Below the pieces are notes generated by a model, which ran no database searches, was not told the DNA's origin, and saw nothing but the letters and a program-made list of their open reading frames with translations. The translations under genes and the position numbers were made by a program. Shown here in pieces: positions 1 through 8,419 of a stretch of DNA of 21,701 nucleotides. Source of the DNA: an uncultured Lachnospiraceae bacterium (GTDB taxonomy: Bacteria > Bacillota > Clostridia > Lachnospirales > Lachnospiraceae); NCBI GenBank assembly GCA_934432595.1, contig CAKRYR010000028.1, positions 1 through 21,701 on the forward strand, written 5' to 3'. Positions within the stretch are counted from its first letter, which is position 1. Each line of letters begins with the position of its first letter.

Positions 1-202
1 TATCTGCAATTTTCAAGGTTCAATTGAGCCGATTTTTTTCGGCTAAAGTTTTCATAAACTACTTTACACTATCAATAGAATCTAGCTCCTAAATATCCAT
101 GAGCCCATACTTAAACAGTTTCTTTAATAGTATTGTAACATTTTTATTATACTTTTGACATTGTTTTATTATAAACAAATATAAAATTTTTATAAACACC
201 AA
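1..202. other. intergenic stretch at left edge, no gene seen
   Basis: AT-rich stretch with stops in all frames. The only clear structure is a 6-bp inverted repeat, AGCCGA at 27-32 and TCGGCT at 39-44, with an all-T loop. It has no T-run behind it on either strand, so I do not call it a terminator. No convincing operon terminator for the phosphate operon is visible here. Confidence 0.5.
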
Positions 203-389
203 TTATATCATTCTTTGTCCATTAATTATTAACTTAAATTCTTCCTCAAGTTTTTCTGCTGCTTTTCTACATAATAACATTCTTTCAAGAAATATCTCAA
301 AATAATCAGCTACCCTTACAACGTGTTTAAAACTATGTTCAGTATATCCCAATGCTTTAAGCGATTCATCTTCCTTCTTTATTCTTAAT
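203..389 (-). pseudogene. internally deleted HD-domain phosphohydrolase remnant
   Basis: An open frame overlaps the 3' end of phoR in another frame and stops at 203-205. It reads ESLKALGYTEHSFKHVVRVA and continues directly with DYFEIFLERMLLCRKAAEKL and a tail ending INGQRMI. From memory, the first block resembles the N-terminal part, and the second block the very C-terminus, of an HD-domain protein found in Lachnospiraceae. The HD metal-binding core expected between them (roughly 100 or more residues) is absent. There is no ATG, GTG or TTG start in frame. The ATG overlapping the phoR stop codon opens a different frame that ends after 16 codons. I infer a dead gene left by a deletion. The family assignment is recalled, not searched. 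Confidence 0.6.
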
Positions 390-2048
390 AGTTTTCTTTG
401 GAATATTTACTACAATAGTTGTCCCTTCTCCCAAATTGCTTTCAATCTCAATACTACCATCTAGATAATTCACATCATGCTTAACAATTGACAATCCTAA
501 CCCTGTGCCACCAACTTCCTTAGAGTGACTCTTATCAACTCTATAGAATCTTTCAAATATTCTATTTTGATGAGTGTGTGCTATACCTATACCATTATCT
601 TTAACACATATCTTTACATATGCATCAGTTTCTGACAATGATACATCAACTAAACCTCCCTGATGGTTATACTTAATTGCATTATCACATAGATTGTACA
701 CAACCTCGGATACTACCTGTTTTGGTGCATCTAATACTATGTCCTTTTCATCTATATAAAACTGTATATTCTTTTTCTCAATAACTGTTTTTAACCTTTC
801 TTGTATCTCAACTAATAGCTCATGTAAATTAATTTTTTCATTTTCATATGTTATAGAAGCTTCGTCTAACTCAGATAATTTAATAATGTCATTTACTAAT
901 ACAACCAATCTTTGAGCCTCTTCATATATACTATTAGCCATATCAGGCATATCTTCATTTTTAACCATACCAGTTTTCATGATTTCTGCAAATCCAGATA
1001 TTGATGTAAGAGGTGTCTTAAGTTCATGAGACACATTTGCAGTAAACTCTCTTCTTAAATTATCTCTTTTAACTTTTTCAGTCACATCCATAACTAATAC
1101 AACTGCACCTATGACAGATTCATTCTCATACACAGGATTAGATATTATTTCATAACTTCTTTCCTTAATTTCAAGTACCTCTACTTTTCCTTCACCTCTC
1201 AAAGAAGCTTTAATAATACTTCTAAAATCCTCACTTCTGTTAAATGCAAATACACTCTTACTTTCTGGCACTATTCCATCCGTAAATAGATCTACAACTG
1301 CTTTATTATATGATAAAACCTCATATTTAGTATCTATAATTAGAATTCCTTCATTCATATTCTCAGTAATTGTGATAAATTCAGCTTGCTTTTGTTTTGC
1401 TTCTCTTATCTGTCGCTGTAACTGAACTGATTGCTTACTAATCTTAACCAATAACGGTGTAATCTCATCATATACATCATTTTCCTCTGGTTCATCTAGA
1501 TTAATAGCATTAATAGGCTCAACAATTTTCTTTGCCACGTTAGAAGCTTTTATACTTGCAACTATCAATATAGCAGCTATTATAACCAATATAGGTTGAA
1601 ATAAACTAAGTAATAACAAAAAAGGTGAAGATTGTTTTACAGCAACTCTAATAACATTCCCATTATCCAATAACTTCGCATAATACAATGTTTTTATTGA
1701 TAGTGTCATAGATAATCTAGAGCTCTTACCTTCTCCCTTTTTAAAGGCTGCTTTAACCTCTTTTCTATTTTTATGGTTTCCCATTTTATGAAAATCTGTT
1801 CTATTATCATATAATACTTTACCCTTTTTATTTATATATGTAATTCTTACATCACTTTCTTTCAGATTTTCAAGATAATCTAAACCTTCATTTTCAACTG
1901 CTGCCCCTATAAAATTACCATTCTCTTCTAACTCATCTGATACATTCTTCTCAACATGAGTATATAATACTTGCATAATAAAAATCATACTAATAACTAG
2001 TACACAAAATGCAACTATAATAATTGAACGAAAAATTTTCTTTTCCAT
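366..2048 (-). CDS. phoR: PhoR phosphate-sensing membrane histidine kinase
   Basis: Sensor kinase that phosphorylates the response regulator encoded just upstream when phosphate is scarce. The 560 residues show a membrane segment at about 8-29, an extracytoplasmic region to about 142, a second membrane segment at about 143-166, a PAS-like domain at about 222-325, a HisKA domain with the phospho-acceptor His341 in the motif NVSHELKTPLTS, and a HATPase domain with an N box (YNLCDNAIKYN, about 451-461), DNGIGI and GGTGLGLS. This is the full PhoR architecture. The ATG shares one base with the phoB stop (TAATG), and a GGAGGAG ribosome site lies inside the end of phoB, so translation is probably coupled. 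It is the last intact gene of the pst-pho operon. An HD-domain remnant overlaps its 3' end, so the last few residues may have been altered by that rearrangement. Confidence 0.93.
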   Translation of the reverse strand: MEKKIFRSIIIVAFCVLVISMIFIMQVLYTHVEKNVSDELEENGNFIGAAVENEGLDYLENLKESDVRITYINKKGKVLYDNRTDFHKMGNHKNRKEVKAAFKKGEGKSSRLSMTLSIKTLYYAKLLDNGNVIRVAVKQSSPFLLLLSLFQPILVIIAAILIVASIKASNVAKKIVEPINAINLDEPEENDVYDEITPLLVKISKQSVQLQRQIREAKQKQAEFITITENMNEGILIIDTKYEVLSYNKAVVDLFTDGIVPESKSVFAFNRSEDFRSIIKASLRGEGKVEVLEIKERSYEIISNPVYENESVIGAVVLVMDVTEKVKRDNLRREFTANVSHELKTPLTSISGFAEIMKTGMVKNEDMPDMANSIYEEAQRLVVLVNDIIKLSELDEASITYENEKINLHELLVEIQERLKTVIEKKNIQFYIDEKDIVLDAPKQVVSEVVYNLCDNAIKYNHQGGLVDVSLSETDAYVKICVKDNGIGIAHTHQNRIFERFYRVDKSHSKEVGGTGLGLSIVKHDVNYLDGSIEIESNLGEGTTIVVNIPKKTIKNKEGR

Positions 2049-2722
2049 TAGTTTTCTCCTCCAATTTTATATCCTACACCTTTAACAGTTTCTATATATT
2101 CTCCTGCACTTTTTAATTTCTTTCTCAAAGTTCTTATATGTACATCCACAGTTCTAGTCTCACCATCAAAAGAATATCCCCATATTCTATCAATTAGTTG
2201 TTCTCTGCTAAGTACAATTCCTTCATTATCTAATAAAAGACATAATAATTCAAACTCTTTAAGAGTTAATGTAATCTTTTCATCTCTAACTTTAACAATA
2301 TGCTTAGCTGGACAAACATATAAATCTTTTAGGATAAACTCTTTAATTTTATGTTGATTTGTTGTTCTTCTTAAATGAGCATTAACTCTTGCAACTAGTT
2401 CTAGCATACTAAAAGGTTTTGCTACATAATCATCACTTCCACCATTTAATCCTATAACCTTATCATATTCACTGCCTTTAGCTGTCAACATAATTACAGT
2501 TACATCAGCTGTAGCACTATTATTTCTTAATTTCTTTAATACTTGTAATCCATCTTCTTCTGGAAGCATAATATCCAATAATACTATATCAGGTATCTCT
2601 TTATCAATTTGTTTCCAAAATTCTGATGGCTTTGCAAATCCCATTGCATCTATATTTTGACTTGAAAAAGTATACAGAACTAATTTTCTAATATTATCAT
2701 CATCTTCTAAGAGATATATCAT
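2048..2722 (-). CDS. phoB: PhoB/PhoP-type response regulator
   Basis: Two-domain OmpR/PhoB-family transcription regulator of 224 residues. The receiver domain (about 1-115) has the acidic pocket (EDDD, 6-9), phospho-acceptor Asp50 in VLLDIMLP, Thr80 and Lys102. The C-terminal winged helix (about 128-222) carries the recognition segment around TRTVDVHIRTLRKKL. It is expected to be phosphorylated by the adjacent kinase and to activate phosphate-starvation genes, including pstS, by binding TTAACA-type direct repeats. Such repeats are present at 7014-7058. The start has a GGAGG site 7 bases upstream. The gene lies 35 bases after phoU and overlaps phoR by one base. Called phoB by operon position; in Gram-positives the name phoP is equally used. 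Confidence 0.93.
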   Translation of the reverse strand: MIYLLEDDDNIRKLVLYTFSSQNIDAMGFAKPSEFWKQIDKEIPDIVLLDIMLPEEDGLQVLKKLRNNSATADVTVIMLTAKGSEYDKVIGLNGGSDDYVAKPFSMLELVARVNAHLRRTTNQHKIKEFILKDLYVCPAKHIVKVRDEKITLTLKEFELLCLLLDNEGIVLSREQLIDRIWGYSFDGETRTVDVHIRTLRKKLKSAGEYIETVKGVGYKIGGEN

Positions 2723-2757
2723 AATCTATGCCTCCATTTTTACTAAATCTATAATTA

Positions 2758-3444
2758 TTATTCTTCGCTATCTACTATGTCATCATTACTATTAAGTCTA
2801 CTTATATATTTATGTTCTCCTGTCATAGCATAAATAACCCATTCAGCAATATTTGTTGCATGGTCTCCTATTCTTTCAAGATACTTCGCAATCATCAATA
2901 AGTCAAGACACAATTCACTTGTTGTTCTATCCTCAACCATTACAGATACCAAGTCTTCTTTAACTTTTGTAAATAACTTATCTACTTTATCATCGTCACT
3001 TATTACTTTAAAAGCCATCTCTAGATCTCTCTTAACAAAGGAATCTACACTTTCTGTAACCATTTTGATTGTTGCATCTGCCATTTCCTCTATATGTCCC
3101 ATTATACTCATTTTGTTATCATATATATATTTTACTAATTCTGAAATGTCTGATGCTTGATCACCAATTCTCTCCATATCAGAAATCATTTTTAACGAAG
3201 ATGAAATAGTTCTTAAGTCTCTAGCAACAGGTTGTTGTTGAAGCAACAATTTCATACACAAAGCTTCAATATCTTTTTCTTTTCTATCTATTTTAGTATC
3301 TATTTCAAATACCTTATTTAATCTATTCTCATCTCCCTCAATTAATGCCTTTACAACATTATTTATGGCTTCTTCGCATAAATCTCCCATTACAATTAAT
3401 TCATTATTTAACTGTTCTAATTGTTCATCAAATCTAGTTCTCAT
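2758..3444 (-). CDS. phoU: PhoU phosphate signalling protein
   Basis: Cytoplasmic, all-helical protein of 228 residues made of two tandem PhoU domains, the usual length for the family. Each half carries the acidic metal-binding signature, for example ERIGDQASDISE in the first half and ERIGDHATNIAEW in the second. PhoU links the PstSCAB transporter to the PhoR kinase and represses the Pho response when phosphate is plentiful. The ATG overlaps the pstB stop by one base (TAATG), and a GGGAGG ribosome site sits within the last pstB codons, indicating coupling. Position between pstB and phoB is typical of Clostridia. No unusual substitutions were noticed. Confidence 0.95.
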   Translation of the reverse strand: MRTRFDEQLEQLNNELIVMGDLCEEAINNVVKALIEGDENRLNKVFEIDTKIDRKEKDIEALCMKLLLQQQPVARDLRTISSSLKMISDMERIGDQASDISELVKYIYDNKMSIMGHIEEMADATIKMVTESVDSFVKRDLEMAFKVISDDDKVDKLFTKVKEDLVSVMVEDRTTSELCLDLLMIAKYLERIGDHATNIAEWVIYAMTGEHKYISRLNSNDDIVDSEE

Positions 3445-4226
3445 TAACCAAACCTCCCTGTAATATAATCCTCTGTTCTCTTATCCTGTGGATTAGAGAA
3501 TAACTTCTCAGTATCATCATATTCTACTACTTCTCCCAATAAGAAAAATGCTGTTTTATCCGCTATTCTTACTGCTTGTTGCATATTATGTGTTACCATA
3601 ACTATTGTATATTTATCCTTTAAACTAAGTGCAAGTTCTTCTATTTTTGATGTAGAAATTGGATCAAGTGCTGAAGTAGGTTCATCCATAAGCAACACTT
3701 CTGGCTCAACAGCCAAAGCTCTTGCTATACATAATCTTTGTTGTTGTCCACCTGATAACCCAAGAGCACTCTTCTTTAATCTATCCTTTACTTCATCCCA
3801 TATTGCTGCCTGTTTTAAAGATTTTTCAACTATAGTATCTAATATAACCTTTGAACGAATTCCATGAGTTCTTGGTCCATATGCTATATTATCATATACA
3901 CTCATTGGGAATGGATTAGGTTTCTGAAATACCATTCCTACTCTCTTTCTTAAAACACTAATATTCATACCTTCATATATATTTTGTCCATCTAACAAAA
4001 CTTTTCCATCTATTCTACAATTCTCAACCAAATCATTCATCCTATTAAGTGATTTTAAAAGAGTAGATTTTCCACATCCTGATGGTCCAATAAATGCTGT
4101 AATCTTTTTTTCTGGTATTTCTATATTAATATTCTTTAACGCTTTAAAATCTCCATAATACAAATCTAAATCACTTACAGATATTTTACTTCTATCTTTA
4201 TTATTATCAACAATATTACTAATCAT
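3444..4226 (-). CDS. pstB: PstB phosphate ABC transporter ATPase
   Basis: ATP-binding subunit that powers phosphate import through PstA and PstC. Visible motifs are Walker A (GPSGCGKST, about 47-55), the signature LSGGQQQR (about 157-164), Walker B VLLMDEP (about 177-183) and the H-loop histidine in VTHNM. The frame extends four codons further to an ATG at 4238, but the only good ribosome site (GGAGGA) lies within those codons. I therefore place the start at the ATG at 4226, giving 260 residues, the common size for PstB. It begins 15 bases after the pstA stop and overlaps phoU by one base. Confidence 0.95.
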   Translation of the reverse strand: MISNIVDNNKDRSKISVSDLDLYYGDFKALKNINIEIPEKKITAFIGPSGCGKSTLLKSLNRMNDLVENCRIDGKVLLDGQNIYEGMNISVLRKRVGMVFQKPNPFPMSVYDNIAYGPRTHGIRSKVILDTIVEKSLKQAAIWDEVKDRLKKSALGLSGGQQQRLCIARALAVEPEVLLMDEPTSALDPISTSKIEELALSLKDKYTIVMVTHNMQQAVRIADKTAFFLLGEVVEYDDTEKLFSNPQDKRTEDYITGRFG

Positions 4227-4241
4227 TTTTTCCTCCATTCA

Positions 4242-5132
4242 TTAACTCTTAACTCCAACTTTCTTTGCAACGTAACCTGATATAGCATTAATTATTACAA
4301 CCATAATAAGTAATATTACTGCTGTTGCATAAGCTTGTTCCATATACAAACCTTCTGAAAGTAAAGCATACATATGAATCGCTAAAGTTCTTCCTGATGA
4401 CATTAATCCTTTTGGAACTTCTGCCAATGTTCCTGCTGTATATATTAATGCTGCCGTCTCTCCTACAACTCTACCAATACCCAATATTATTCCTGATAAT
4501 ATTCCTGGCATAGCAGATGGTAAAACTACTCTATATACTGTTCTTAAGCGTCCTGCTCCTAGTCCGAAGCTTCCTTCTCTATATGAATCTGGAACAGCCA
4601 TTAATGCCTCTTCAGTTGTTCTCATTATTACTGGTAAAATCATTATCGCAAGGGTTAATGCACCACCTAACATAGTATATCCCCACTTAAGAGCAACATT
4701 AAACATTAAAAAGCCAAATAAACCATATACTATAGAAGGTATTCCCTGAAGTGTCTCTGTAGTAATTCTTATAATTTTAACAAATTTACTTCCTCTCTTT
4801 GCATATTCAACAAGATATATTGCAGAACATACCCCAATAGGCACCGCCATCGATAAAGTAACAGCTGTCATTATTATAGTATTAATTATTGCAGGCATCA
4901 TAGATACATTTTCTCTAGTATACTTAAGTTCAAATAAGCTCATATGTATATTAGGTATTCCCTTTATTAGGATATAAGCTATAATGAAACCTATAATTAA
5001 TACAGTTAATACACTAGCAAGCAATACAAATATTAAAATAAGCAATGATACTGGATCATTTTTATAATCATCTATTTTTTGCTTAAATGTAACTTTATTT
5101 ATAGTATTTTTCTTAACATTATTCTTTTTCAT
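4242..5132 (-). CDS. pstA: PstA phosphate ABC transporter permease
   Basis: Inner-membrane permease of 296 residues with a lysine-rich cytoplasmic N-terminus and about six hydrophobic spans (first near 31-55, last near 268-290). The inner-membrane transport signature that contacts the ATPase is visible as EALMAVPDSYREGSFGLGAG, followed by RTVYRVVLPSAMPGILSG. It forms the phosphate channel with PstC. The start has a GGAGGGG site 6 bases upstream and follows the pstC stop by 14 bases. The order pstC-pstA-pstB is standard. Confidence 0.94.
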   Translation of the reverse strand: MKKNNVKKNTINKVTFKQKIDDYKNDPVSLLILIFVLLASVLTVLIIGFIIAYILIKGIPNIHMSLFELKYTRENVSMMPAIINTIIMTAVTLSMAVPIGVCSAIYLVEYAKRGSKFVKIIRITTETLQGIPSIVYGLFGFLMFNVALKWGYTMLGGALTLAIMILPVIMRTTEEALMAVPDSYREGSFGLGAGRLRTVYRVVLPSAMPGILSGIILGIGRVVGETAALIYTAGTLAEVPKGLMSSGRTLAIHMYALLSEGLYMEQAYATAVILLIMVVIINAISGYVAKKVGVKS

Positions 5133-5146
5133 TCTATCTCCCCTCC

Positions 5147-5992
5147 TTATTCAGATTTTTTTATAAGTGAAAATAATAGATTTATTATCAATATAAACAC
5201 AAATAATACTACTGCTGTTGCGATAAGGGCTTCTCTATGTAAATTAGTTGCATATCCCATCTCTGTTACTATATTAGCGGTCATCGTTCTAACACCATCA
5301 AATATACTTCCTGGCATTACTGTTTGATTACCTGCTACCATATTCACTGCCATAGTTTCACCAATTGCTCTACCTATTCCTAATATAACTCCAGCCAATA
5401 CTCCAGATTTTGCTGCTGGTAAAACGATAAATAATACACTTCTCTCATGAGTAGCACCTAGTGCTAATGCACCTTCATAATAACTTTTTGGTACTGCTCT
5501 TATAGCTGTTTCTGATACACTTATTATAGTAGGAAGTATCATAATTCCTAATAATATAGAAGCTGTCAAAATACTTTTTCCACTTCCGCCATACATCACC
5601 TGCATAAATGGAACTATAACAACTAATCCAAAGAAACCATATACAATAGAAGGAATTCCAGCTAATAAATCTATGGCTGGTTTTAATATCTTATGTAACC
5701 AATCTGGACAAAAATATGCCATAAATACTGCACATAATACTCCAATAGGAACACCTATGATAATAGCACCTGCTGTAACATAAATGCTGCCTACTATCAT
5801 AGGTAATATTCCAAATAAATTGTTATTAGGTCTCCATACTTCTCCAAATATGAAATTAGTTAAACCTATTTTTCCAATTGCAGGTATACCATTACCAAAC
5901 ATAAAGAAGCAAATGAGTGCAACTGCTACTATTGATGCACATGCAGCTAGTAAAAACACTACTTTCATTGCTTTTTCTCTTGTCTGATTCAT
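5147..5992 (-). CDS. pstC: PstC phosphate ABC transporter permease
   Basis: Second membrane subunit of the phosphate importer, 281 residues from the chosen start, with about six membrane spans. The ATPase-contact segment reads ETAIRAVPKSYYEGALALGA, and a conserved DLLAGIPSIVYGFFGL segment follows an early span. The frame can be extended six codons to a TTG, but a strong GGAGGGG ribosome site falls inside that extension, so I use the ATG at 5992. It follows pstS by about 70 bases with no terminator between them. Confidence 0.94.
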   Translation of the reverse strand: MNQTREKAMKVVFLLAACASIVAVALICFFMFGNGIPAIGKIGLTNFIFGEVWRPNNNLFGILPMIVGSIYVTAGAIIIGVPIGVLCAVFMAYFCPDWLHKILKPAIDLLAGIPSIVYGFFGLVVIVPFMQVMYGGSGKSILTASILLGIMILPTIISVSETAIRAVPKSYYEGALALGATHERSVLFIVLPAAKSGVLAGVILGIGRAIGETMAVNMVAGNQTVMPGSIFDGVRTMTANIVTEMGYATNLHREALIATAVVLFVFILIINLLFSLIKKSE

Positions 5993-6063
5993 AGTACCCC
6001 TCCATTTCAATTTCTTAATCTTTTTATATATAAATCTGTAAGTCGTCTTAAATTATCTTTACC

Positions 6064-6930
6064 TTATTTTATTTTTTTCCAATCAGTTGTTTCACCTGTA
6101 AATATTGATTTAACTTGATCTGTTGTTAAATCATCTACTGCATTATCTTTGTTAACAACTACTGCAATACCATCCATTGCAATAACAGTTGATTTTACGC
6201 CACCAGCTACTTCTGTATCTTTTAATTCACGTGATGCCATACCTATATCACATATACCTTCAATTGCTGAGTTAACACCTGTTGTAGAATCATTTTGTTG
6301 AATGTCTATTGTAGCATTTTTATTTACTTTCAAATATGCTTCTTTAAGAGCTTCCATAAGTGGTGTTACTGATGAAGAACCAGCTACTGTAACTTTTCCT
6401 TCTGGCATAGTTGACTTAAACTCTTCGTTTGAAACACTAATATACTTTTCTTCTGTAACAACTGCCTGTCCATCTTTACTCATTATAAAGCTTATAAAAT
6501 CATTTGCTACATGACTTAAACCATCTTTTGTTACAATATTGAAAGGTCTTGATATTGTATATGATTTATTTTCAATATTTTCTTGAGTTGCTTCAACTCC
6601 GTTAATCTTCACTGCTTTAACTGAATCATTTAGTGCTCCTAATGAAACATATCCAATAGCATTTTTATTGCCTTCTACTGTTGTTAACATAACAGATGTT
6701 GAATTAGTTATTTCTGCTTTCTCATAAGTTTTATCAACTTTTTCACCATTCTCATCTTCCTCTTCAATTCCGAATAGTTCAATAAATGCTCCTCTTGTTC
6801 CTGAACCATCTTCTCTTGAAACAACAGATATTTCTTCACCTGCTGCATTTTTTTGATTCTTTCCACATCCAGTTGCACATACAGCAACTAATGCCACGCC
6901 AAATAAAATTTTAATAATTTGATTTTTCAT
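6064..6930 (-). CDS. pstS: PstS phosphate-binding lipoprotein with permuted domain order
   Basis: Extracellular phosphate-binding protein of the PstSCAB importer. A lipoprotein signal peptide ends at Cys22 (VCATGC). The order of conserved blocks is unusual. The phosphate-contacting segment SREDGSGTRGAF, normally in the middle of PstS, appears near residue 38. The block VTVAGSSSVTPLMEAL, normally at the mature N-terminus, appears near residue 180, and the protein ends at IFTGETTDWKKIK, which normally precedes the SREDGSGTR block. This is a circular permutation of the classic type II binding fold. I recall the same order in other Lachnospiraceae PstS proteins, so it is probably a lineage form rather than damage. 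It is the first gene of the operon, with an AAAGGAG ribosome site and Pho-box-like repeats upstream. Confidence 0.9.
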   Translation of the reverse strand: MKNQIIKILFGVALVAVCATGCGKNQKNAAGEEISVVSREDGSGTRGAFIELFGIEEEDENGEKVDKTYEKAEITNSTSVMLTTVEGNKNAIGYVSLGALNDSVKAVKINGVEATQENIENKSYTISRPFNIVTKDGLSHVANDFISFIMSKDGQAVVTEEKYISVSNEEFKSTMPEGKVTVAGSSSVTPLMEALKEAYLKVNKNATIDIQQNDSTTGVNSAIEGICDIGMASRELKDTEVAGGVKSTVIAMDGIAVVVNKDNAVDDLTTDQVKSIFTGETTDWKKIK

Positions 6931-6996
6931 AATTTAATCTCCTTTGCTTTCAAAAATCTTCCTTTTAATTACTTCTAAATTTTTTTCTTAAGTTGT

Positions 6997-7058
6997 AATA
7001 TAATTTTATTCCATCTATGTTAATTCCAAAATCATGTCTATGTTAAATGTATGTAAAA
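6997..7058 (-). promoter_or_regulatory. pst operon promoter with Pho-box-like repeats
   Basis: On the minus strand, TTTACA (7053-7058) and TTAACA (7042-7047) lie 11 bp apart, the spacing of PhoP/PhoB box repeats. A third related copy, TTAAACA (7018-7024), lies 24 bp further on. The 12-base segments at 7014-7025 and 7038-7049 are near-identical direct repeats. A candidate -10, TATATT, sits at 6997-7002, so the last box would replace the -35, as is usual for Pho-activated promoters. The sites fit known Pho box rules; actual regulation is inferred. Confidence 0.55.
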
Positions 7059-7103
7059 TTTGTATATAAAAAGAATAAAATATTTATATTATTTCACACA
7101 CAA

Positions 7104-7147
7104 AAAAACGAAGTAAACCCATATTATAAATGAATCTCTTCGTTTTT
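7104..7147. terminator. rho-independent terminator after the sigma factor operon
   Basis: Inverted repeat AAAAACGAAG (7104-7113) and CTTCGTTTTT (7138-7147) with a 24-base loop. On the minus strand the stem is followed by more T residues. It separates the end of the small membrane protein gene at 7193 from the pst promoter, and could work in both directions. Confidence 0.65.
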
Positions 7148-7192
7148 ACTTTACTACTTTACTATTTAATTTAACCTTATTAAAATTTAAAT

Positions 7193-7834
7193 TTATTCTA
7201 AATTATCCATTATATCATTGTAAATATCTTTATCTATTTTATTAGCATACATACTTTCGCTATGTAAATAAACATTTTGAGACTTTTTACTTAAACAGAC
7301 TACTGCTAAACCATTATTAAAATCCAATACTATGTTACTATCTCCTCTCTTTTTCTCCCTTACAATATTTTTATTCCAATCATAATTTCTTAATTCTTTA
7401 ACTATCTTATCTTTTTCTTTTCCCTTAATAGTCCCCTTTTCATCATCATCAATTAAGACTGTTATTTCTTCAACATTCCTAAACATTTCCTGTCCATCAA
7501 CATAATCTTCTTCTCTATTTATATAGTCTTCATAATATCTATCTGCATACTTTATACCTTTTGTCACACACCACTCTGCTGTAGCAGCTACAAGAACAAA
7601 AATTGTAATCAATATAAGCAATACTACCGAACCTTTATCATATATAAATTTGGCCTTTTCTTTTGAATATAATCCAACTAGAATTTCTATTCCAAGCATC
7701 ATTAATAAAATTGGCCAAAATCTAAATATCATTCCATAAGATAGCTTATCTGTAAAAATATTAACAACAAATAATATACCATACACTACCAACATTGTTC
7801 CTAAAGTAAACGTTCCTATTCTTCTCTCTTTCAT
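7193..7834 (-). CDS. small membrane protein with LiaF/DUF5668-like N-terminus
   Basis: Protein of 213 residues. Three hydrophobic segments lie at about 8-27, 34-55 and 68-87, followed by a charged, probably extracytoplasmic domain of about 120 residues. The second segment, FRFWPILLMMLGIEILV, resembles the paired-helix membrane domain (DUF5668) found in LiaI/LiaF-type envelope-stress proteins. A GAGGA ribosome site precedes the ATG. It is the last gene of an operon headed by an ECF sigma factor, which suggests a role in envelope sensing or response, but no specific function can be assigned. The tail domain was not recognised. Confidence 0.7.
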   Translation of the reverse strand: MKERRIGTFTLGTMLVVYGILFVVNIFTDKLSYGMIFRFWPILLMMLGIEILVGLYSKEKAKFIYDKGSVVLLILITIFVLVAATAEWCVTKGIKYADRYYEDYINREEDYVDGQEMFRNVEEITVLIDDDEKGTIKGKEKDKIVKELRNYDWNKNIVREKKRGDSNIVLDFNNGLAVVCLSKKSQNVYLHSESMYANKIDKDIYNDIMDNLE

Positions 7835-7877
7835 ACTATTCCTCTTTTCTAATTATGTTATCTCACTTATCTAAAAT

Positions 7878-8408
7878 CTATTCATCAGTATCGTCTAAAT
7901 GCGTATTATCTAATTCTTTTTTCTTACCATTTATAAGCTTTATTCCTATAACTACAATAAAAATACCTACAGCAATTCTCATTGCCTTATTAAATATAAG
8001 ACTTATAACATAAAAAGCTTCAAATCCTGACAATGCATCTTGAATATTTCTTACTAAAAATACTGCACCTATTAATACAATAAAGTATCCTGCAAATTTC
8101 TTGAATAAATCCATTCCATTTGGAAAAATACTTTCACACAAGTCTATAAAATTTTTCTCATCACTTATTTTACTAAATTCTTCTTCCGACATGTTCTTTA
8201 AATTATGAACGTGAAAGAATCCAAAACACCATATAATAGGTATTACAAAAGCTAACTCTCCCATTCCTATTAATGCACATATTGCTATAGAGCCAAAGAA
8301 CATACTCATTAAAAGAAGTCCTTGTCTATATAATCCAAAATACATTTCACCTGCACCAGGTAATAAAGAAAATATAAATGTAAAAAATCCATTCTTTTTA
8401 TTATTCAT
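7878..8408 (-). CDS. TM2-like multi-pass membrane protein
   Basis: Protein of 176 residues. The N-terminal part contains FIFSLLPGAGEMYFGLYRQG, resembling the PGxGxxYxG turn of TM2-domain proteins, followed by two further hydrophobic segments (about 30-48 and 52-70). Two more lie at about 105-122 and 138-158. A soluble acidic stretch (about 72-100) links the halves, and the tail is acidic. The GGAGG ribosome site is at the downstream edge of a palindromic repeat element that separates this gene from the upstream anti-sigma-like gene. Its place in a sigma factor operon suggests envelope function; the molecular role is unknown. Confidence 0.7.
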   Translation of the reverse strand: MNNKKNGFFTFIFSLLPGAGEMYFGLYRQGLLLMSMFFGSIAICALIGMGELAFVIPIIWCFGFFHVHNLKNMSEEEFSKISDEKNFIDLCESIFPNGMDLFKKFAGYFIVLIGAVFLVRNIQDALSGFEAFYVISLIFNKAMRIAVGIFIVVIGIKLINGKKKELDNTHLDDTDE

Positions 8409-8419
8409 AATAATCCTCC

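Noticed and set aside
27..44. AGCCGA/TCGGCT hairpin as the pst-pho operon terminator
   Set aside because: The stem is short and there is no T-run after it on the minus strand.
155..185. TTGACA (155-160) and TATAAA (180-185) as a plus-strand promoter
   Set aside because: The 19-bp spacer is long, and there is no plus-strand gene downstream, only the 3' end of phoR and its neighbour remnant on the other strand.
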